A DNA stretch of 64,000 nucleotides, from assembly GCF_018691265.1 (NCBI RefSeq), contig NW_024881272.1, positions 27,904,823-27,968,822 of the forward strand, read 5' to 3'. Below are positions 11,601 to 26,348 of the stretch, in pieces. Source of the DNA: Tyto alba (Eukaryota; Chordata; Aves; Strigiformes; Tytonidae). The notes beneath the pieces are model-generated. The model searched no databases. It was not told the DNA's origin and was given only the letters and a program-made list of their open reading frames with translations. The position numbers and the translations under genes were made by a program. Position 1 is the first letter of the stretch; every line of letters starts with the position of its first letter.

Positions 11601-13481
11601 GAGTGGGATGGAGGAAGAGATGGGTATGCATGTATTTTTATGTGTATTCATGCCTGTCTGATTTCCCTTCTCATTTGAATGGATGATCAGGAAAATGCTG
11701 GGATTGGTATGGGAAGGGAAAGGACGTTTGTGTAATGTAAAGCTTTCTAGTTTTTTGTGTAAATGTCCAGTTACCAGCAACATAGGACTTCTAAGTAACT
11801 TTAAAGCAAGACGCATTTTTCAGTTCCTAAAGAATTTTGCAAAGTGCAGGGTAACGCTTTAATTCAACAAGTACAATAGATTTATTTCTAATAAAAATTG
11901 TATTTAACAGTGACCTGTACTTTGCCTTAGCCTTTGCATTTGAGTAAGTTTAACCGTTTGAGATGAGGTAAAGTAGAGATGTTGGAGAAACAGATATTCA
12001 AAGACTGCTTGCTTGCTTTTTCTCCTCAAATGATCAATCTCGACTTTCTAAAATACTGAAATATTTTAGGTGCAGGGGCCTTTGTAGGTCACTAGCTTTA
12101 CAGCAAGAAGGAGAAAGGAAGGAGAAAAGGTCTCAATGTGTCAGAGGCTGTAATTGTCTAAAATTAGCCATCTAGAAAAGGCAGGAAAGGCTTGGAGGGA
12201 AGAGAAGGAGTCACTAGTATGTGAAACAGCACTGTGCTAGTCGGGGAGATAATGAGTGATAAATTTGAACTGGTGCAGTGGTGTGATGCCCGTTAATTTC
12301 TCAGAACCTTGACTTTGCAGGTTTGTTACTCTGTTGTTCACACCTTTAATTATAACCAGTTTTGGATGATAGCTTGGGGCACTGAAGATGAGACCTTTTG
12401 TTTGTTGTTTACTTAAGCATTCTGACAGGGTTTGCAGTAGCATTGGAACATCAGTGTTGGAAATGAAATACTTTCACATGAGATTATAATAAGAATGCAA
12501 TTAATTTTTGCAACTACCTAACATTGCTTTATTTGTAGCACTTACATTACTTGCATAAATTCATTAAGAATTAGCTCAATAGAACCAGTGTTAGGTTGAT
12601 CTTTATTTTCTGTCACTATAATCGACATTTTCCCTAACTGTTTTGGAGCTCCTAATGCGTTATTGCTTCTTTAGGGCAGCAGAAATTAGGGAGGAAGCTG
12701 GGAGTCTCTCTTACCTATTGTTCCACCCTTGACTGTGTCTTACCTGAGGACTTTTACAGATTTTTTTTTTTTTTCTTCATTGAGGTAAAAGTCAGGAGAT
12801 ATTGTGAACCAGTTAGGAATCATAAAGTAAATGGGTAGAAAAGACTGAATATTCAGAAGAAAAATAAAGACAGCTAAACATTTTTGCCCACTGAAAATGG
12901 TTTAGTCGCAGAGTAAAATACAAGCCTGGATTTGACAATATTTAGTCATGATGTATATGAAATTCTATAGTACGCCTTTGTTGCTAAGGCACATGCAAGA
13001 TTGCATCACCGATGCTGTTGTGATGGGAAATTGTATGTCCTTGAATTCTGGAAAAAAAAATACTTGGTTTCATTTATTTTTTTCTTTTAATACTAAACTT
13101 TTTTCCTTGCTATAAAAAATCTTATATGTTATGGTTGGTATTTTTTCCAGTTTGGAGTTGTGTGCCAGTATTTTTCAGAATTGGGGTGGTAGCGTATTTG
13201 ACTTTCGAGCGTTCAGAACTCCTAGAGGTAAATGCGATATGGTAATACATATTTGTTTTAAAACACACAAATGACTATGGGAGGTTGTTCTGTCATTCTC
13301 AGTGCTTCAAGAAGGTTCCATGCATAACGTGCGTCTGTCCACGTAAGTGATTTTCGGTGTTGGCGGAGGGCAGCAATGCCACTGGAGCCTTTCCAGTAGC
13401 ATAAGTCCTCCAGATCCAGCCACTCTGCTGCATAACCGCTGCATTCACCAAGCTCTGGAAGGAAAACCAAACAGCTCCCTC

Positions 13482-13507
13482 TTTTTTTTTTTTTTTTTTT
13501 TTTTTTT
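13482..13507 (+). repeat. Poly(T) tract, 26 bases, in intron 1
   Basis: An uninterrupted run of 26 T. On the minus strand it reads as poly(A) and creates a lysine-rich artefact open frame. No retroposon body is recognisable beside it. Confidence 0.9.
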
Positions 13508-16500
13508 CTCCTTCCTGAGGGATGTTTGGTTGAGAACATCTCATCTGACCCTCCATGTAGAGACCAAAAAGATTGCTGCTGGAGCAGGTAACTGCACTGC
13601 GCTTGGGCCCTATGTGTTGGCCTGTAACTGCATGCACGCTTGTTAGCGGTACCCGATTGTTTTTCTGAGCATTGCAAAATATTTACTCCCAGGTTGTGTG
13701 CTGTTGAAAAGCTTTTGTAGGGACATGAGGGATGAAGGAAGCTTGTCCTTATTTTTCTTCCCCTTATGAATATCTCATTATTGCGTACTGGAAAACTAGC
13801 AAAGACAGCCAATGCTCACAGTTTGGTTTAAGGTAGATCTGACTCTTCTTGTAACAGTCTGTCTAACTGCCCAGCAAGGACCTGGAATTCCAGCAATGAA
13901 CTGTCCCCTTGTCTCTCCTGCTGCAGGTCAGGACAGTTGCTGGAAGTCTACATTTCTGTACTGGTATTAAAAGCAAAACTGATACTTGACTGAGAATTAT
14001 TATAGCTAGACTGAACTTCCTCAGGGGATTTTACATTGGGGCTTTTTTGTTTAATATGTGGGTCCATTTAAACTCTTGATGTCTATGATTTGCTTAAGTT
14101 GTGTAGAAGTCAGCCTGTTTATAGTAGCTCTGGTTTGAGAGGCTTGTAGTAAACCCCATGGGCAAAATACTAATGAACCTGTCCTGAGTTGAATGCTAAT
14201 CTGGGGACAAGGCTGTGCCTTCTCTTGGTCCTTCTAAGCTGACATGTAGACTCCCATAGCTGTCAGCAGTTTGATGTTAGATAATACAAAATTCACGACT
14301 CGACAGCATAAAATAACCCATGATTAAGTCACTACACTGTGGTGAAGTGTTAACTCAGATCCTAAATGCAGAATGAGATATTTGGGGGCATTCAGGTTTT
14401 TTTGCTTGATTGAAGGCTTTATAAATTTGTCTAATTGCTGTACTTGCTCTTCTTTTACTGGTCATCCTTGATCTTTGGTGGTCAGTGATTTTTTTGCTTC
14501 ACTATATGCAAAAGAACTTGTGGGCAAAGATTCATCCCATTATTTCTGTAGAGCAGAAGGAACAGTCACGACACTGTGGAAGTAATAATGCATGTAAACA
14601 AATGCTCCTTAAATAAAAATAGTTCTAATACTGTTCCCTGTATATATTTATTCCAAATGAAGTTACTGGCAGTAGATGAGTAGGGGGAAGTTGATTTTTA
14701 GCAGAAAGCGTGAATGCTGGAAATTCTTCCTAATATGCGTGTGCCAGCTATACTGTGGCAATGTTGCTGTCGATTCCCTTCCTGTGAGAGCAGCTGTTCA
14801 GGGAATTAATCTCTTTGCTTGGTGCAGAGGGTCCTGAAAAATTCAGTGAGCAACTATGGTGGTGGCTGTGGCCGTTTTTAGTGTGACTGTTGATGGGAAC
14901 TAACTCCATGATCTAGCACAGTAGCATATTGTTCTTTAGACTAACTGGGCCAGGACAAAATTATCATTCTGTATTTCGTGTGCTCTATGAGAGATTCCAG
15001 AGTGCACTTCAGAATTTGACATTGTGTTTGATAATTTATAGAGCACAGTTTATATTTAACTGTAGACACACTAATCCAAGGAAAAAGAGTAGTATATTTT
15101 TAGAATCCTTTTTTTATTGTCTGTGCTTGTCATTACCCAACTACTGAAAGAATTGTTCACAAATGTAGATGCTTACTGGGATAGAAACTGTTGAGTTTAA
15201 TTTCCATCATTAATCTTTGCTGTATGCAAAAATGAATGTTTATTTGTATGATGTTCCTTAAGATTATCAAGAAGCACTGTAGCCATGCACAGCTGTTCCA
15301 GCCACTGCAGGAGCCATGTTCTCCAGCATTTCGACAGCAGGCTGGACCAGGACACTTAGACTGAATGCCTCAGCAGTCAGGGATGCTGAGGTGATAGATT
15401 AGTTTTAATAATGACACAGTGTCACTTCTGTCACAGATTTCTCCTTCTTTGGGGTGAAACCCAAATGGAGTGGATCCAGTTCTAAGTTTAAAGAGTCCAC
15501 CTGTGACTTAGTACTGTAAGGGAAAACTAGCCAATAGAAAGGACAGCAACTTCTGTTATTTTGATTTTTTTAATACTTAAGCTGTTGTGTGTGTTAGGCT
15601 GTTAGGATGTTTCTGTTTAGTAACCTCTAATAATGCTGCTGTTTTTCTGGTTGCCTGTTGACATCTAAGCAAAATGTGATGTAGGGGCTTTGAGGACAGC
15701 TGGGATGGCCTGGGTCTCACCCTGTCCACAAGTGCCTGTGTCTGAGTCAGGGCTGAGATCAGCAGGGCTCCTGTTGGGTCCCTTAGCATACTCCTGGTTA
15801 AAACACAATTCTGCTATCCGTTAGGTTTGCTCACTTTTTTTTTTTAAGAGAAGCTTTGAGTGATTTTTAGTTTCTTGGTGTTCAGGGTATGTTTATTTAT
15901 TCAGATAAGAATTTGGTGAATTTTAATATAATTTTGAAAATTTGGGAGGTGTCCTAGTAATTGGAATGAGGAAGGTGTTTGATTTGGCCTGTGGCATGTT
16001 TCCCTTCCCTAGTACAGAGATTAGAGTTTGTCCAGGATAAACCATTAAGATCTGTTTGCCCGACCTATGACAAATACATGCATAGGTACTTGATATTTTG
16101 TCGTTTTGATGAGTAATATATTATTAATGGTAATGGGTCTTTGAGCTTAGCATAGATGCTTTTATGTATGAGATCTTTTGAATTTAAGTATTACTGAGAT
16201 CCCATACAGTAAATCCAATCCTACTTACTCTTATTTAAGCCGTTGTGTAGATATTTCTTTTGTGAGACCATCAGAGTAAACAACTACCTCTGCATACTAG
16301 AAGGTAATTTCTGATCATTTTTCCACCAGAAATTTCTCATGTCTTTCACTTTTATTATCTGTTCATGACCTTTAAGTTGCTGATGGCTGTATTACTTTGG
16401 AGCAATTCACTGTAACTTTGTCTACCGTAGGCATGTTACAGAAGCAAGATGCCTATATTTCATGAAAATATTTCCATAAGCAATATTAGTGTGGCACAGG

Positions 16501-19500
16501 GCTGTAGACTTAAGGTGAATTATAGAAAAGATGTCAATATCTTCTTTATTACTAATCCACTTCAGTTTTAAGAGAAATGCTGTTATTTTGCAGTAGGCTA
16601 GCACTTCTAATGACGGAGGTAGAAACTGATACACAGCTCAGTCCTATTTTGGGGTCTGTCTCCCTTAGACCTGCAAGCAGCAGCCTCCATAAAGATGTTG
16701 TTGCCAGCAGTCAAGATGTACACATGTTGATTAGTGTTTCCTAATTACATTTACCAGTATGTCTTCATTAAGGTCCTATTGAGGACAGTCTTAAAACGTT
16801 TTGGTTGTGGCATACATTTCACTAAGCCATCCCTTCCTGCCTAATACAAGCCTGTCTTGGCATGGAAAATATATGGGCAACATTGTCAGAACAACTATTT
16901 CAGGCTTAGGAGCTGAAATCATATTGCAGTGAGCATTAATGAATCTTAAGTACCTTTTAAAGGTTTCAGCAAACTAGATTTTGTTTCTAGAACTTCAGTA
17001 GAAGTAACAGCGGTGGTGGGTTGGATGTTCCCAGGCTGCATGGAGAGCCTGCTCTGTCCTTGCTTTGTCTTCTGGTAAGTAGATGTTGTTAGGTTTCAGT
17101 GTGATTTGTAATACAGCTTTCACTGTCTAAAAACTCTTGGGTTGCAAATGATTCTAGATTTTCTTAAAGGGAAAAACATAAAACGGAATTATGACAGGTC
17201 TACAGCAGCTGAAGACCAGCAGCTGTCTGCTGCTTACATGAACATGTATGTACCCGTGGGAATATGTGCATCAGTACAGTGCAACATACATATTCCCAAA
17301 TCAGTAATATAATTTAGATTAGTAGTAGATAACTCGGTAACATAGTCAGTAAACCAAACAAGTAGTTAGTGATTATGAAACAAAACTGAGCTAAAAATAA
17401 TATTCAGAAAGTAACCAAAAATATAAAGACTTTCTCTATTTCCTTTGCTTTCATTTCAATGTATTTTTAGGCTGTATGTCCTTTAGACTGAGGGCTTGTC
17501 TTCGATTTTGATCTATACCATGCTCTTGTATTATTATTACATAGTATCCAGGATTATGCAAAACCCTCTCCAACCTTTTTGGAGTTTGTGTCATACTTAA
17601 TGTTTTTGGTGGTGTTTCTTTTCTTTATTACCCTGCTAGCATAGATCTTAAATACGGTTTCTGCTAGTTACTGTTCCTCTTCCAAGAGGGACAAGGCAGT
17701 CACCAGGAGACCTCTTGCCTTTGTGGTAACTGCCTAATAAAATACGCAGTTCATGGAGGAAGAGGAGGATGTTTTCATCAAATTTTGGCTTGGAGCATCA
17801 TTCAAAGAAAGATCTCGTCTTATTGTTGAGATTGTTTGGTTTTTTTCAGACTCCTTTAGTGTTCATATGCATCTTGAAAGAATTAGTAAATCCAGATGAA
17901 AACCCAGGAGGGAATAAGGAGCAGTCCAAAATGATGAAATAAAGCTCTTTTAAAATATTAGGTACAGAGTTGCCTGGTACAAATTTAGCAGAGGTAGAAG
18001 GGTGGTTGAAGAGGAAATAAATGTTCCTTCAGAAGGCAGAGCCTGACTGCATTGCCTTTTTTCCCATTTAAAAACAGTACAGACGTTTGAGCGGAGATGG
18101 CCACTGACACCCGGGGATGTGGGTGGGCAGGAGCCATTGATGGCCATGTCCCAAGTGCAGGAGTAGGACACATCCCTGACACTGGCCTTTGTTATGGTCC
18201 ATGGCATGTGGGACACAAGAGCTTGTTAAGAGGTTTTAACCTGAGCTAATTGTGTGACCCATCTAATAGACTGCAGATGCATCCATTTTCCTCTCTGGGT
18301 GTTTTTGACCGTGGCTTTCTCCAAAGCTGTGTTCCAGAGCAGTGTTTGAATGCTGTGAAATCAAGGCTGTGTTTGCTCATATTGTCATGCGTAAATTATG
18401 CTTAATGGCAGAAATTACTACAAGCACATTCTGGTGAAACCTCTATAAAAGAAAGGGGATAGCTGGCTGGCTTTCTAGAAGACAGTTTGCCTTAGTGAAA
18501 AGTATGACACTGATACAGGGGTAGTAGGAAACTTCTGTGACCATCGCCTATTATACTAGTGTTCCTTGCTTACTGTTTCATTAGTGCTGTTGGAGCATGT
18601 TTGATGTAGACTTCCGTAAGATGTTTGGACAACACAAGAATAGAGCCAAACACCTTTGAGGTTTCAAACATGCATACTTTCTCCATAGTCTTGACAGGAG
18701 GTGAAGAAGCTGGAAGCAGCAATTTGAATGTGAAGCCCAGTACAAGTTCATTAAGAATATCAAATACTGTGCATTGAGGTAATACATACGATAGAGCTCT
18801 AACTACATTATGCTTCTGGAAGGATGTTTTTGTCCTTCCAGATGTGCAGTGCAGCACTTCTGTTGGGCTTCCCAGAAGTTGTGGTGCATGGAGTGCTTGT
18901 CCATGCATCTACTCTCGAGTCCTCTGTTTCCTCTAGACTTTGGGAAGTGCTGATCTGTGCGAGTGCTAATTGTAGTTCTCCTTCTCCACTTTCTTATTCT
19001 CAGTACTTGCAGGAAGAGTAAGAGACCATATGAAGTGTGTGGTATGATGCCTTTGCTCCTGTGTTGTGTGTTTTTAATGGACAGGTAGTTCTGAGAGAGG
19101 ACTTCTCTACAGAAACCTTTGTTATTGAAATGTTTGTGACTTATTTTGGTGTCTCCTTTTTTTCCCCACTAATTTCCTTTTGTCCTTGAAATCAAAGGCA
19201 AAACTTAGAGCCCATACTTGATGGGAACAGAAGACATATTTATCTGAAACTAAAAAAAAAAGGCAGTTTGGTACATCGTTACGGTTTTTGAAAAAGTAGT
19301 CAGGAGTGGTGACCCTATCACTGGGCCAGGTTTGAGGATATGGTGTTGTGTTATGGAGCTGTCACAGCTTACTCTGTAACTTCAGCAGTTTGCCTAGATA
19401 CTTTCCTCTGGTTTGATTTTTCCCTTCTGCAAAACTTTGAATAAAAATAACAGGTTTTGCCTTTCTATTTTTTTGTCACTATGTTGGTACAGCAGCAGTC

Positions 19501-22500
19501 CCTGCCCTTAGTACCCATTTGTACAGCATCTAGCACAACTTGGTGCTAGTATCAGTTATATCCTTCAGGCACTTCTATGATAACAGGTAATATTGCCAAT
19601 AAACTTTGCATTCATTTCACTGCAGATTGGGGACAGAATATTTTGTTTTAGCGTATTCATGCAAAAGCCTATAATGGACTAGATCGGGATAAATTTAGCT
19701 ATTAAAGAAAATTTTATCCTTTATTTGAACTGAAGCTTGCATCTTAAAATGAATACACTTGTTGCCTTCATTTGGATCATTTGTGTGCTCTGTACAATTA
19801 CTGTGGCACCCATAAATATGAACTTGCTGAAAATGTTTGAATGCCATTTCAACCTGAGTGCAGTGCATTCAAACCAAGATTTTGTAAGGCTGCATCCCTG
19901 CCATGAGAGCCAGAGACTGCTAGTTTTGAGCTGAGACTTTCAGCTATATCTATATTTAAAATATTAAATATGACTTTTACTCGAAGGAAGGTAAAGATGG
20001 AGCATGTGGAAGTGCATATGAGTGGGGAGCATGTCAAAATACGGAGGGTTAGATAATGATTCGTTTCTGGGATGTTGGATATGCCTCCAGGCAGATATAC
20101 TCAAAAGCTTCATTTTTCTCCTTTATTTCATGTTCATGATGTATTTATTAGGTAAATAATAGCAAAGTCTAGTTGTGCAGTACATAAGCTTTAATAAAAA
20201 TGTAATTGACAGTGAAATTTGACAGTTGTGTTAGAGAAGAAAATCTGTACTGGGAGCTGCACACAGAGCAGGGCTTGCCTCTCCCAAGGGCGCTTTAGGA
20301 AGCAGCCCCGCGTGTGGGGTGAGGTTCAGGTGTTCCTGCTTCGCTTCCTCACTGGAGTTGCGTTTTGAACCAATGAATACTTAAAACCACCATTTTCTTC
20401 TTGACGCTCCTATGGGAAGATGCCACGATCTGTTCTGAAGATTTTACGATCCAGTGCCTCGTTGTGCAAAATTGTGGGGATGTGTTTAATCTCCCAGAAG
20501 TGAGTAGCAGTGGCTGCATCTGGAAGGGGGTAAGGGACCTGGTCTTGGCTGTATTGGGGTGTTCCACCCCATACCCATGGACTGACCACCTGGCTTTGAC
20601 GTGGCTGTTGACACACAGATCAGCAGCCGGGGGGCCTGTGGATGGATTAGTTGGGCAGTTCCTCTAAATTGGCTTTTTCCTCACCTGCAGAAAAGTTTTT
20701 GTGGGACAGGGACTTGTGCTGTGCTGACTTCATTCAGAAGAGCAGATTTGCTGGGAGTTATAGACTGTTTATAGAAGGAAAACCTTTGTGAATCTAGGTT
20801 TATTTTCTTTGAGAGGTTTTGTTTGTTTCTTCTTTTGTCATTGTTGTTCAGGAGATGGTTATGGGACCTATGCCATGGCACCATTTGTTTTCACTTGTAA
20901 AAGCAAACAACTTGCAATGCTAATTAAAGAGCGTTTTTAGATAAAGTAAGAGTTTTGCATTATTTATCTGTGGTTTTTTTATGGGAAAATGTTCTGAGCT
21001 TGTTCATTAATGAACACTTAAAAATAATATAAAATTAGACTTCATGAATTCTTCATGAGTTGTAATTCACCGTGATCATTTTTGTTGGCATTTAGGTGTG
21101 GTGAACAATTCATTAATCACACTTTTTTGACTTAGGAGTCCTCAAAAATGGATATGTCTGATTTCTTCAGTTTTTAGAATTTTTTTTCAAGTCTTAATTT
21201 TAAGAAAATACTGCTTGTGGTATGTATGCTTAAAACCACTTTTGCTGACTGTAAATAATATTTATTCTTAAGGTTCTTAATTGTTACCTTTTTCATACAT
21301 ACCAAATTAATTTCTGTGGAATGTGGGCAGTGGAGTATATTTAATTCAGATAACAGGAATGAGTGCTAATTATCTTCTGAATACAAGCTCCTTTTGGTAT
21401 ACTTATGTGACAGTCTTTCGGTTCAATGTGCAGACCTCTTAGGCTGATGAGAAGATATTTTGTAAATATAAAGCATGTATATTTGCATTTATTGAGCCAT
21501 TGGTTATTGCTTATGCTTGCAATAGGGAGATAAGACTGCCTTAATCAGTCTGTGGGTAGTTTTCAAAGTGATTCATTAACTGCTTTGTAATGGTAGATGG
21601 ATGTCACATATTTACTGTAATAACTGAAGATTCATGTCAGTTACTTGGGCTTATTTAAGTATTGTAATAGTCGTGTTCATACACACGGGTATTCTTTGCA
21701 CTATTGTTGGAGCTAATATTTCAGCAGGGATAAAATGAAATTAATTGATTTAAGTGTTTAAAAAAAGATGACAAGTATTTCTGAAACATTATTTGTAATG
21801 TTAGAGTTGCAGTAATGTATATCTGTCGCTGATATTTTGTAGGAGGGGTTATACTAAATGTCTTGGTAAGCGGTGTTTTGCATAACACTGGCAAACCTTA
21901 TGCTGTCTTCCTGAGCAGCAAAGCATTTCTTTGAGATATGTCAAACTAAAATACCTTGTGCTTTGCTGATACGTTTCCATACTGAGAACAGTACACCAAG
22001 TAGTCACATTTAAAAGCAGCAGTCTGATGAAATACATCCAGAATTTGAAATACGGGTTGCCTTTCACTTACAAAATTGCAGCCTTTAAATTCTGTCACAG
22101 ATAGTACTTTTTTCAGTTACACAGATAGAATTTTCAGATTATTGGTGGCTAAATTATTAATGTCTATCAACAGTAACTGCAATTTATACTGTTAAGCTGT
22201 ATATAGAACATGGTGTTGCAGTGTTGGGATTCTGGCAAGTTGCTGCCAAAAAAAAATTTTAAAAAAATTCTTCTTTATACTGGTAGCATGTGAATGTCAT
22301 CACATGTGACGTTTGCACTAATATTTCAAGACGAGTAGTAGCTGCCTAAATTGGGTCAGAGAAGATCTACAAAAGCAGAGATATCAGTAAGTGGCATGTA
22401 TAGAAGTGTAATACTAATCTTCAAGGGATAAGAGTATATTTTAAAAAAAAAAAGTTGGGGTTAGGTCACCGTTGGATTTTCCACGTGTTTTGCCCTTATT

Positions 22501-25500
22501 CAAATAAGCCCTTGATGAGTTAGACGTACAGCTTCCTTTAGTGGTTTTGTACAATTGAATTAGTTCAATACTTTGTTGTGTTAAAATAAATTTATTACCA
22601 GTACTTACAATATAATGAAAGTTAACTATGTGCCTAGGACACTAGTGTCTATTAAAAAAAATGTTCATATTGTGATACAGGTATTGAATTAAAAAAAAAA
22701 TCTTAGTGTTGTGGGTAGAAAAAATAGCAAATGGCATGTCTAAATCTATTCTCTGAATAAATATTACTCTTATGTAATGTGCTGACTGTGGGATCAACAA
22801 TTACTTAATATTAAAAACAGTCATTGACAGTCAGTGTCCCAGTGCATGCACACTGAACTCCTTAACAGTGGATTTGCGCTTCAGACGTGCAAGGGAGAGG
22901 ACAAAATATTTGGAAAGGAGAGCTAGGACTTACCTTAATTACCACTAATAATTTAAGTCTTTATTAATGATGTGAATCAATATGTATATCTAAAATAAGT
23001 ATTATTCACATCTAAAATAAGTATTACTCCTTTGTGCCCATAAGAACTTTGAATGCAAGCTCTGGTATCTAAGTGCTTTTGCACAGAAATTGCTCTGTAA
23101 ATGTAAACTTAAAATTATGCAGTAAAAAAAAAAATCTGAAATACTTAATCAGAAATATTTTTAATAATTCTTCAGCATTTCTCTCTATCCATTATCTTTT
23201 TATATAGCAAATCGATTCTCTGTAACCTACAGCTTTGCAATAATTTGAAGGGCAAATAATTGCCTTGATTTTCCTTTCTGCTATTGAAAAATCAGGAAAA
23301 CTTAATTGGAGTTGAGTGAGAGTAACTAGAAAGAAGAGCTGGCACCTGGTGCAATGTTAGTTTCTGCCAAGATATTTTGATGAAGTATTATATGAGGAAA
23401 TCTACTTGTTGAAGAACAGATTTTTACAGAGCAGCTTACTCGTAATGTTCTGAATGTCTTAATATCTGAGTTAAATTCTGTTTATTTGCTTAGTGTGGAA
23501 GGTAAGCATGCTGAAAATGTAACTAAAGAGTTTGCAAAATGCCTAAGTAGGACACCAGCCAGTTCTGAATTTTGTTTTCTTTCACAGATTTTAAAAAATC
23601 CAGGGTTATTGTTTATTGTAGAGAACTATAGATAGCTTTTCTGTCTGTTGCTAATAATAGATGATGTACCTTCCACAGTGCATTGTGCTGAAGTCCTGCT
23701 TCTGCTGTAATGGAAGCCAGTGATGTGGTATTTCTGTCTGCTTTAGAAGGGCAGGGTCAGTCCCTAAAATTGCAGCTTACCTTGTGGGTTTTTTATGTTG
23801 GGAAGGATATGGTCACATTTACATGCACATAGAAAGCTGCAGTTAACCGTATCAGCTGCATCACTCATCTTCTGACTTGCTGTCTGAAATGGAATCTGTG
23901 TTCCCCCCATCAGGTAGATGCATATATGAGCACACTGTGCTTCAGCTGAAGAACGTTAGCTTTGGGGTGCAAAACCCAGACCCTGCAGTGGGCTGTTAGC
24001 AAAGCTTAGAGCTGGCATCCGTGTTGGCTGTGGGGTCACAGAGGTGCAGAGATCAGAGGAGGATCTTCCAGCTGGAATCCCAAGCTCAACAGATTTAGCA
24101 GCATCTGAAGCATTTAGTAATATGTTTATGAAGTCAGATTGAAAAAAGGAAGTATGGCTGATACCAGGTAGAAGGGAAAGTCTTGGAGGAGGGGATTATA
24201 TGGGGCTGGTACAGCTTGACAGAGGATGTCAGCAGTGCTTGCTGCCGGGTGGCTGGTAAAACTGGCAGGGGGATTTTGGCTTGAATGTGCTGACTTGAAA
24301 GAAGTTACTATTTTTGTGGAGTTTAGTTTCAGAATGATTCTGCTGTGTAGTTTAAGGCCTTTCTGTTAAGTACAGTGTGGCAAGGCTTCTTTTATTTTAA
24401 AAAATTGTTAAGCCAAATAGCTATTCCTGGGCTTGATAATAAAAAATAATGGTAGTTCAAAACTTATTTCCATTGATAAAAATTAGTGTTACTTCCTAAG
24501 TGAGGCATTAAACTAACACTTGAAGTGTTTCAATTAAAAAAAATAATAGAATTGATCAGAATATACTCTATTTAGAGTCTGAGCCACTGTCATGTAGTTA
24601 ACTTCAGAATAGACACCCCTTCTGTGGTGTGAGTGTCCCCCCTCGAATTACAGGCCTTATTTGTCACATGTACCTCCCTGGATTTTTAAAAAAGAAAGCA
24701 AATTAAGTCTTGACTAATTATAATAATTACAGGATAAGATGAACGTGAGGTTCAGAGTGTGTGGTGTCTTAGCCCTCAGTTGTCCCCTCATCTGTCCCTG
24801 GGCAGTGGAGTCTCTTGCCCAGGGCAGTAGTTTGCATCATTGAGTCTTTGATGAAGGGAGGCTGAGCCCATCCAAGGGATGCTCTTAGATAAGAGGTATC
24901 GGTGAAGCTGCACATCACAAACTTCACAGTAGACAGCAAAAGCCACCATATGCATTACTTGAATTTAGACAGATTTGAGACTAAGATGATGTCCTTCCCT
25001 TGTTAGCACTGGTGACAGTGAAGATAGTCTGGAAGCCATAGTAGAAGTAAATACTGTATAGAAAAGGCTTGAAATACCCACGTTTTTTTGCTTCCTTTGC
25101 CTATGCAGTTTTTGGATGAAAACTTGCATTCTTCAGTCCTCATCCTGCAGATAAACATGCAGGCAGCTTTGCTCATGTGACTGGTGGCACTGGTGACAAT
25201 GGGGCTACTGTCCTGCACGCTTTGCTAAGCTGGATTCTTATTTGTCATTTTTCGGAAAGGTCTGTTTGAGTCTCTTCTGTAAAAATTGGAGTTTCACATT
25301 TCAAGATAGATGTGCTTGTTAAAATTCTACCTGCACCTGTGCCTGATAAGCCTTGCTCTGATTATTAAACCTTTCTGATTCCAGTAAATATATGAAGACC
25401 TCTGTATCTCTAAAGATTGCAGATCCAGGGCTTTGTTATTTAAAGAGGTGTCAGTTCATTAGTGAAAAATATAACTGGAGAATATAGGTCATCACTGGAA

Positions 25501-26024
25501 CCAATAAATGGTATATCTTGGAACACTGAGTTTATTAATTGAAGGCAATCTGAATGACGACACGTTGCAGATTGACTGACTGTGCTTGGTTAATGTTGTT
25601 GTCATTGCACTCTGTGATACAGTTATTAAATAGGTAAAATATTTTACCTTTTCATATAGAGCCATACACTTACTTCATCTGATTTAATGGAACTATAATT
25701 TTAATTATGATTATTACCTTAAATTATAATTAAATTTATGTGGTTTAAATTTACATTCGTGAAAATGGCTGTGTGATGAAAGCAGGAATGAGCTTCACAT
25801 TAACAAAAAAAGGTTTTTAACTGCATCTTAGTATATGCTCACAGCCAAAGACTAGCATGACCTACTTTGCAACAATAACAGAGGAATCAAGCCGGGTTTT
25901 TTTGTCGAAGTATCTAAATTGGCCATGAATGCTACCTACTCATTCGTTTGTAAGTATCTTTAAAAATAGCTATTGTATCTGTGAAACTTAAGGGTCTTTT
26001 TCCTCTTCTCTTATTTTGATGTAG

Positions 26025-26348
<324 letters not shown>

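Larger units (their letters stand above)
7846..26024 (+). other. ELAVL4: ELAVL4 intron 1 (from leader B), about 18.2 kb
   Basis: It starts with GTAAGT and ends in a pyrimidine-rich acceptor TTTTGATGTAG before exon 2. When leader A is used, the intron begins at 7046 and contains leader B. Most of it is AT-rich unique sequence with scattered homopolymers. A GC-rich block lies near its start (8403-8640). I see no further coding exon, RNA gene or interspersed repeat that I can name. Open frames such as those on the minus strand around 13260-13810 are low-complexity or show no family resemblance. Confidence 0.85.

Noticed and set aside
13258..13812. 184-codon minus-strand open frame
   Set aside because: It contains a lysine run from the T26 tract, has no recognisable domain and overlaps another minus-strand frame and a plus-strand frame.
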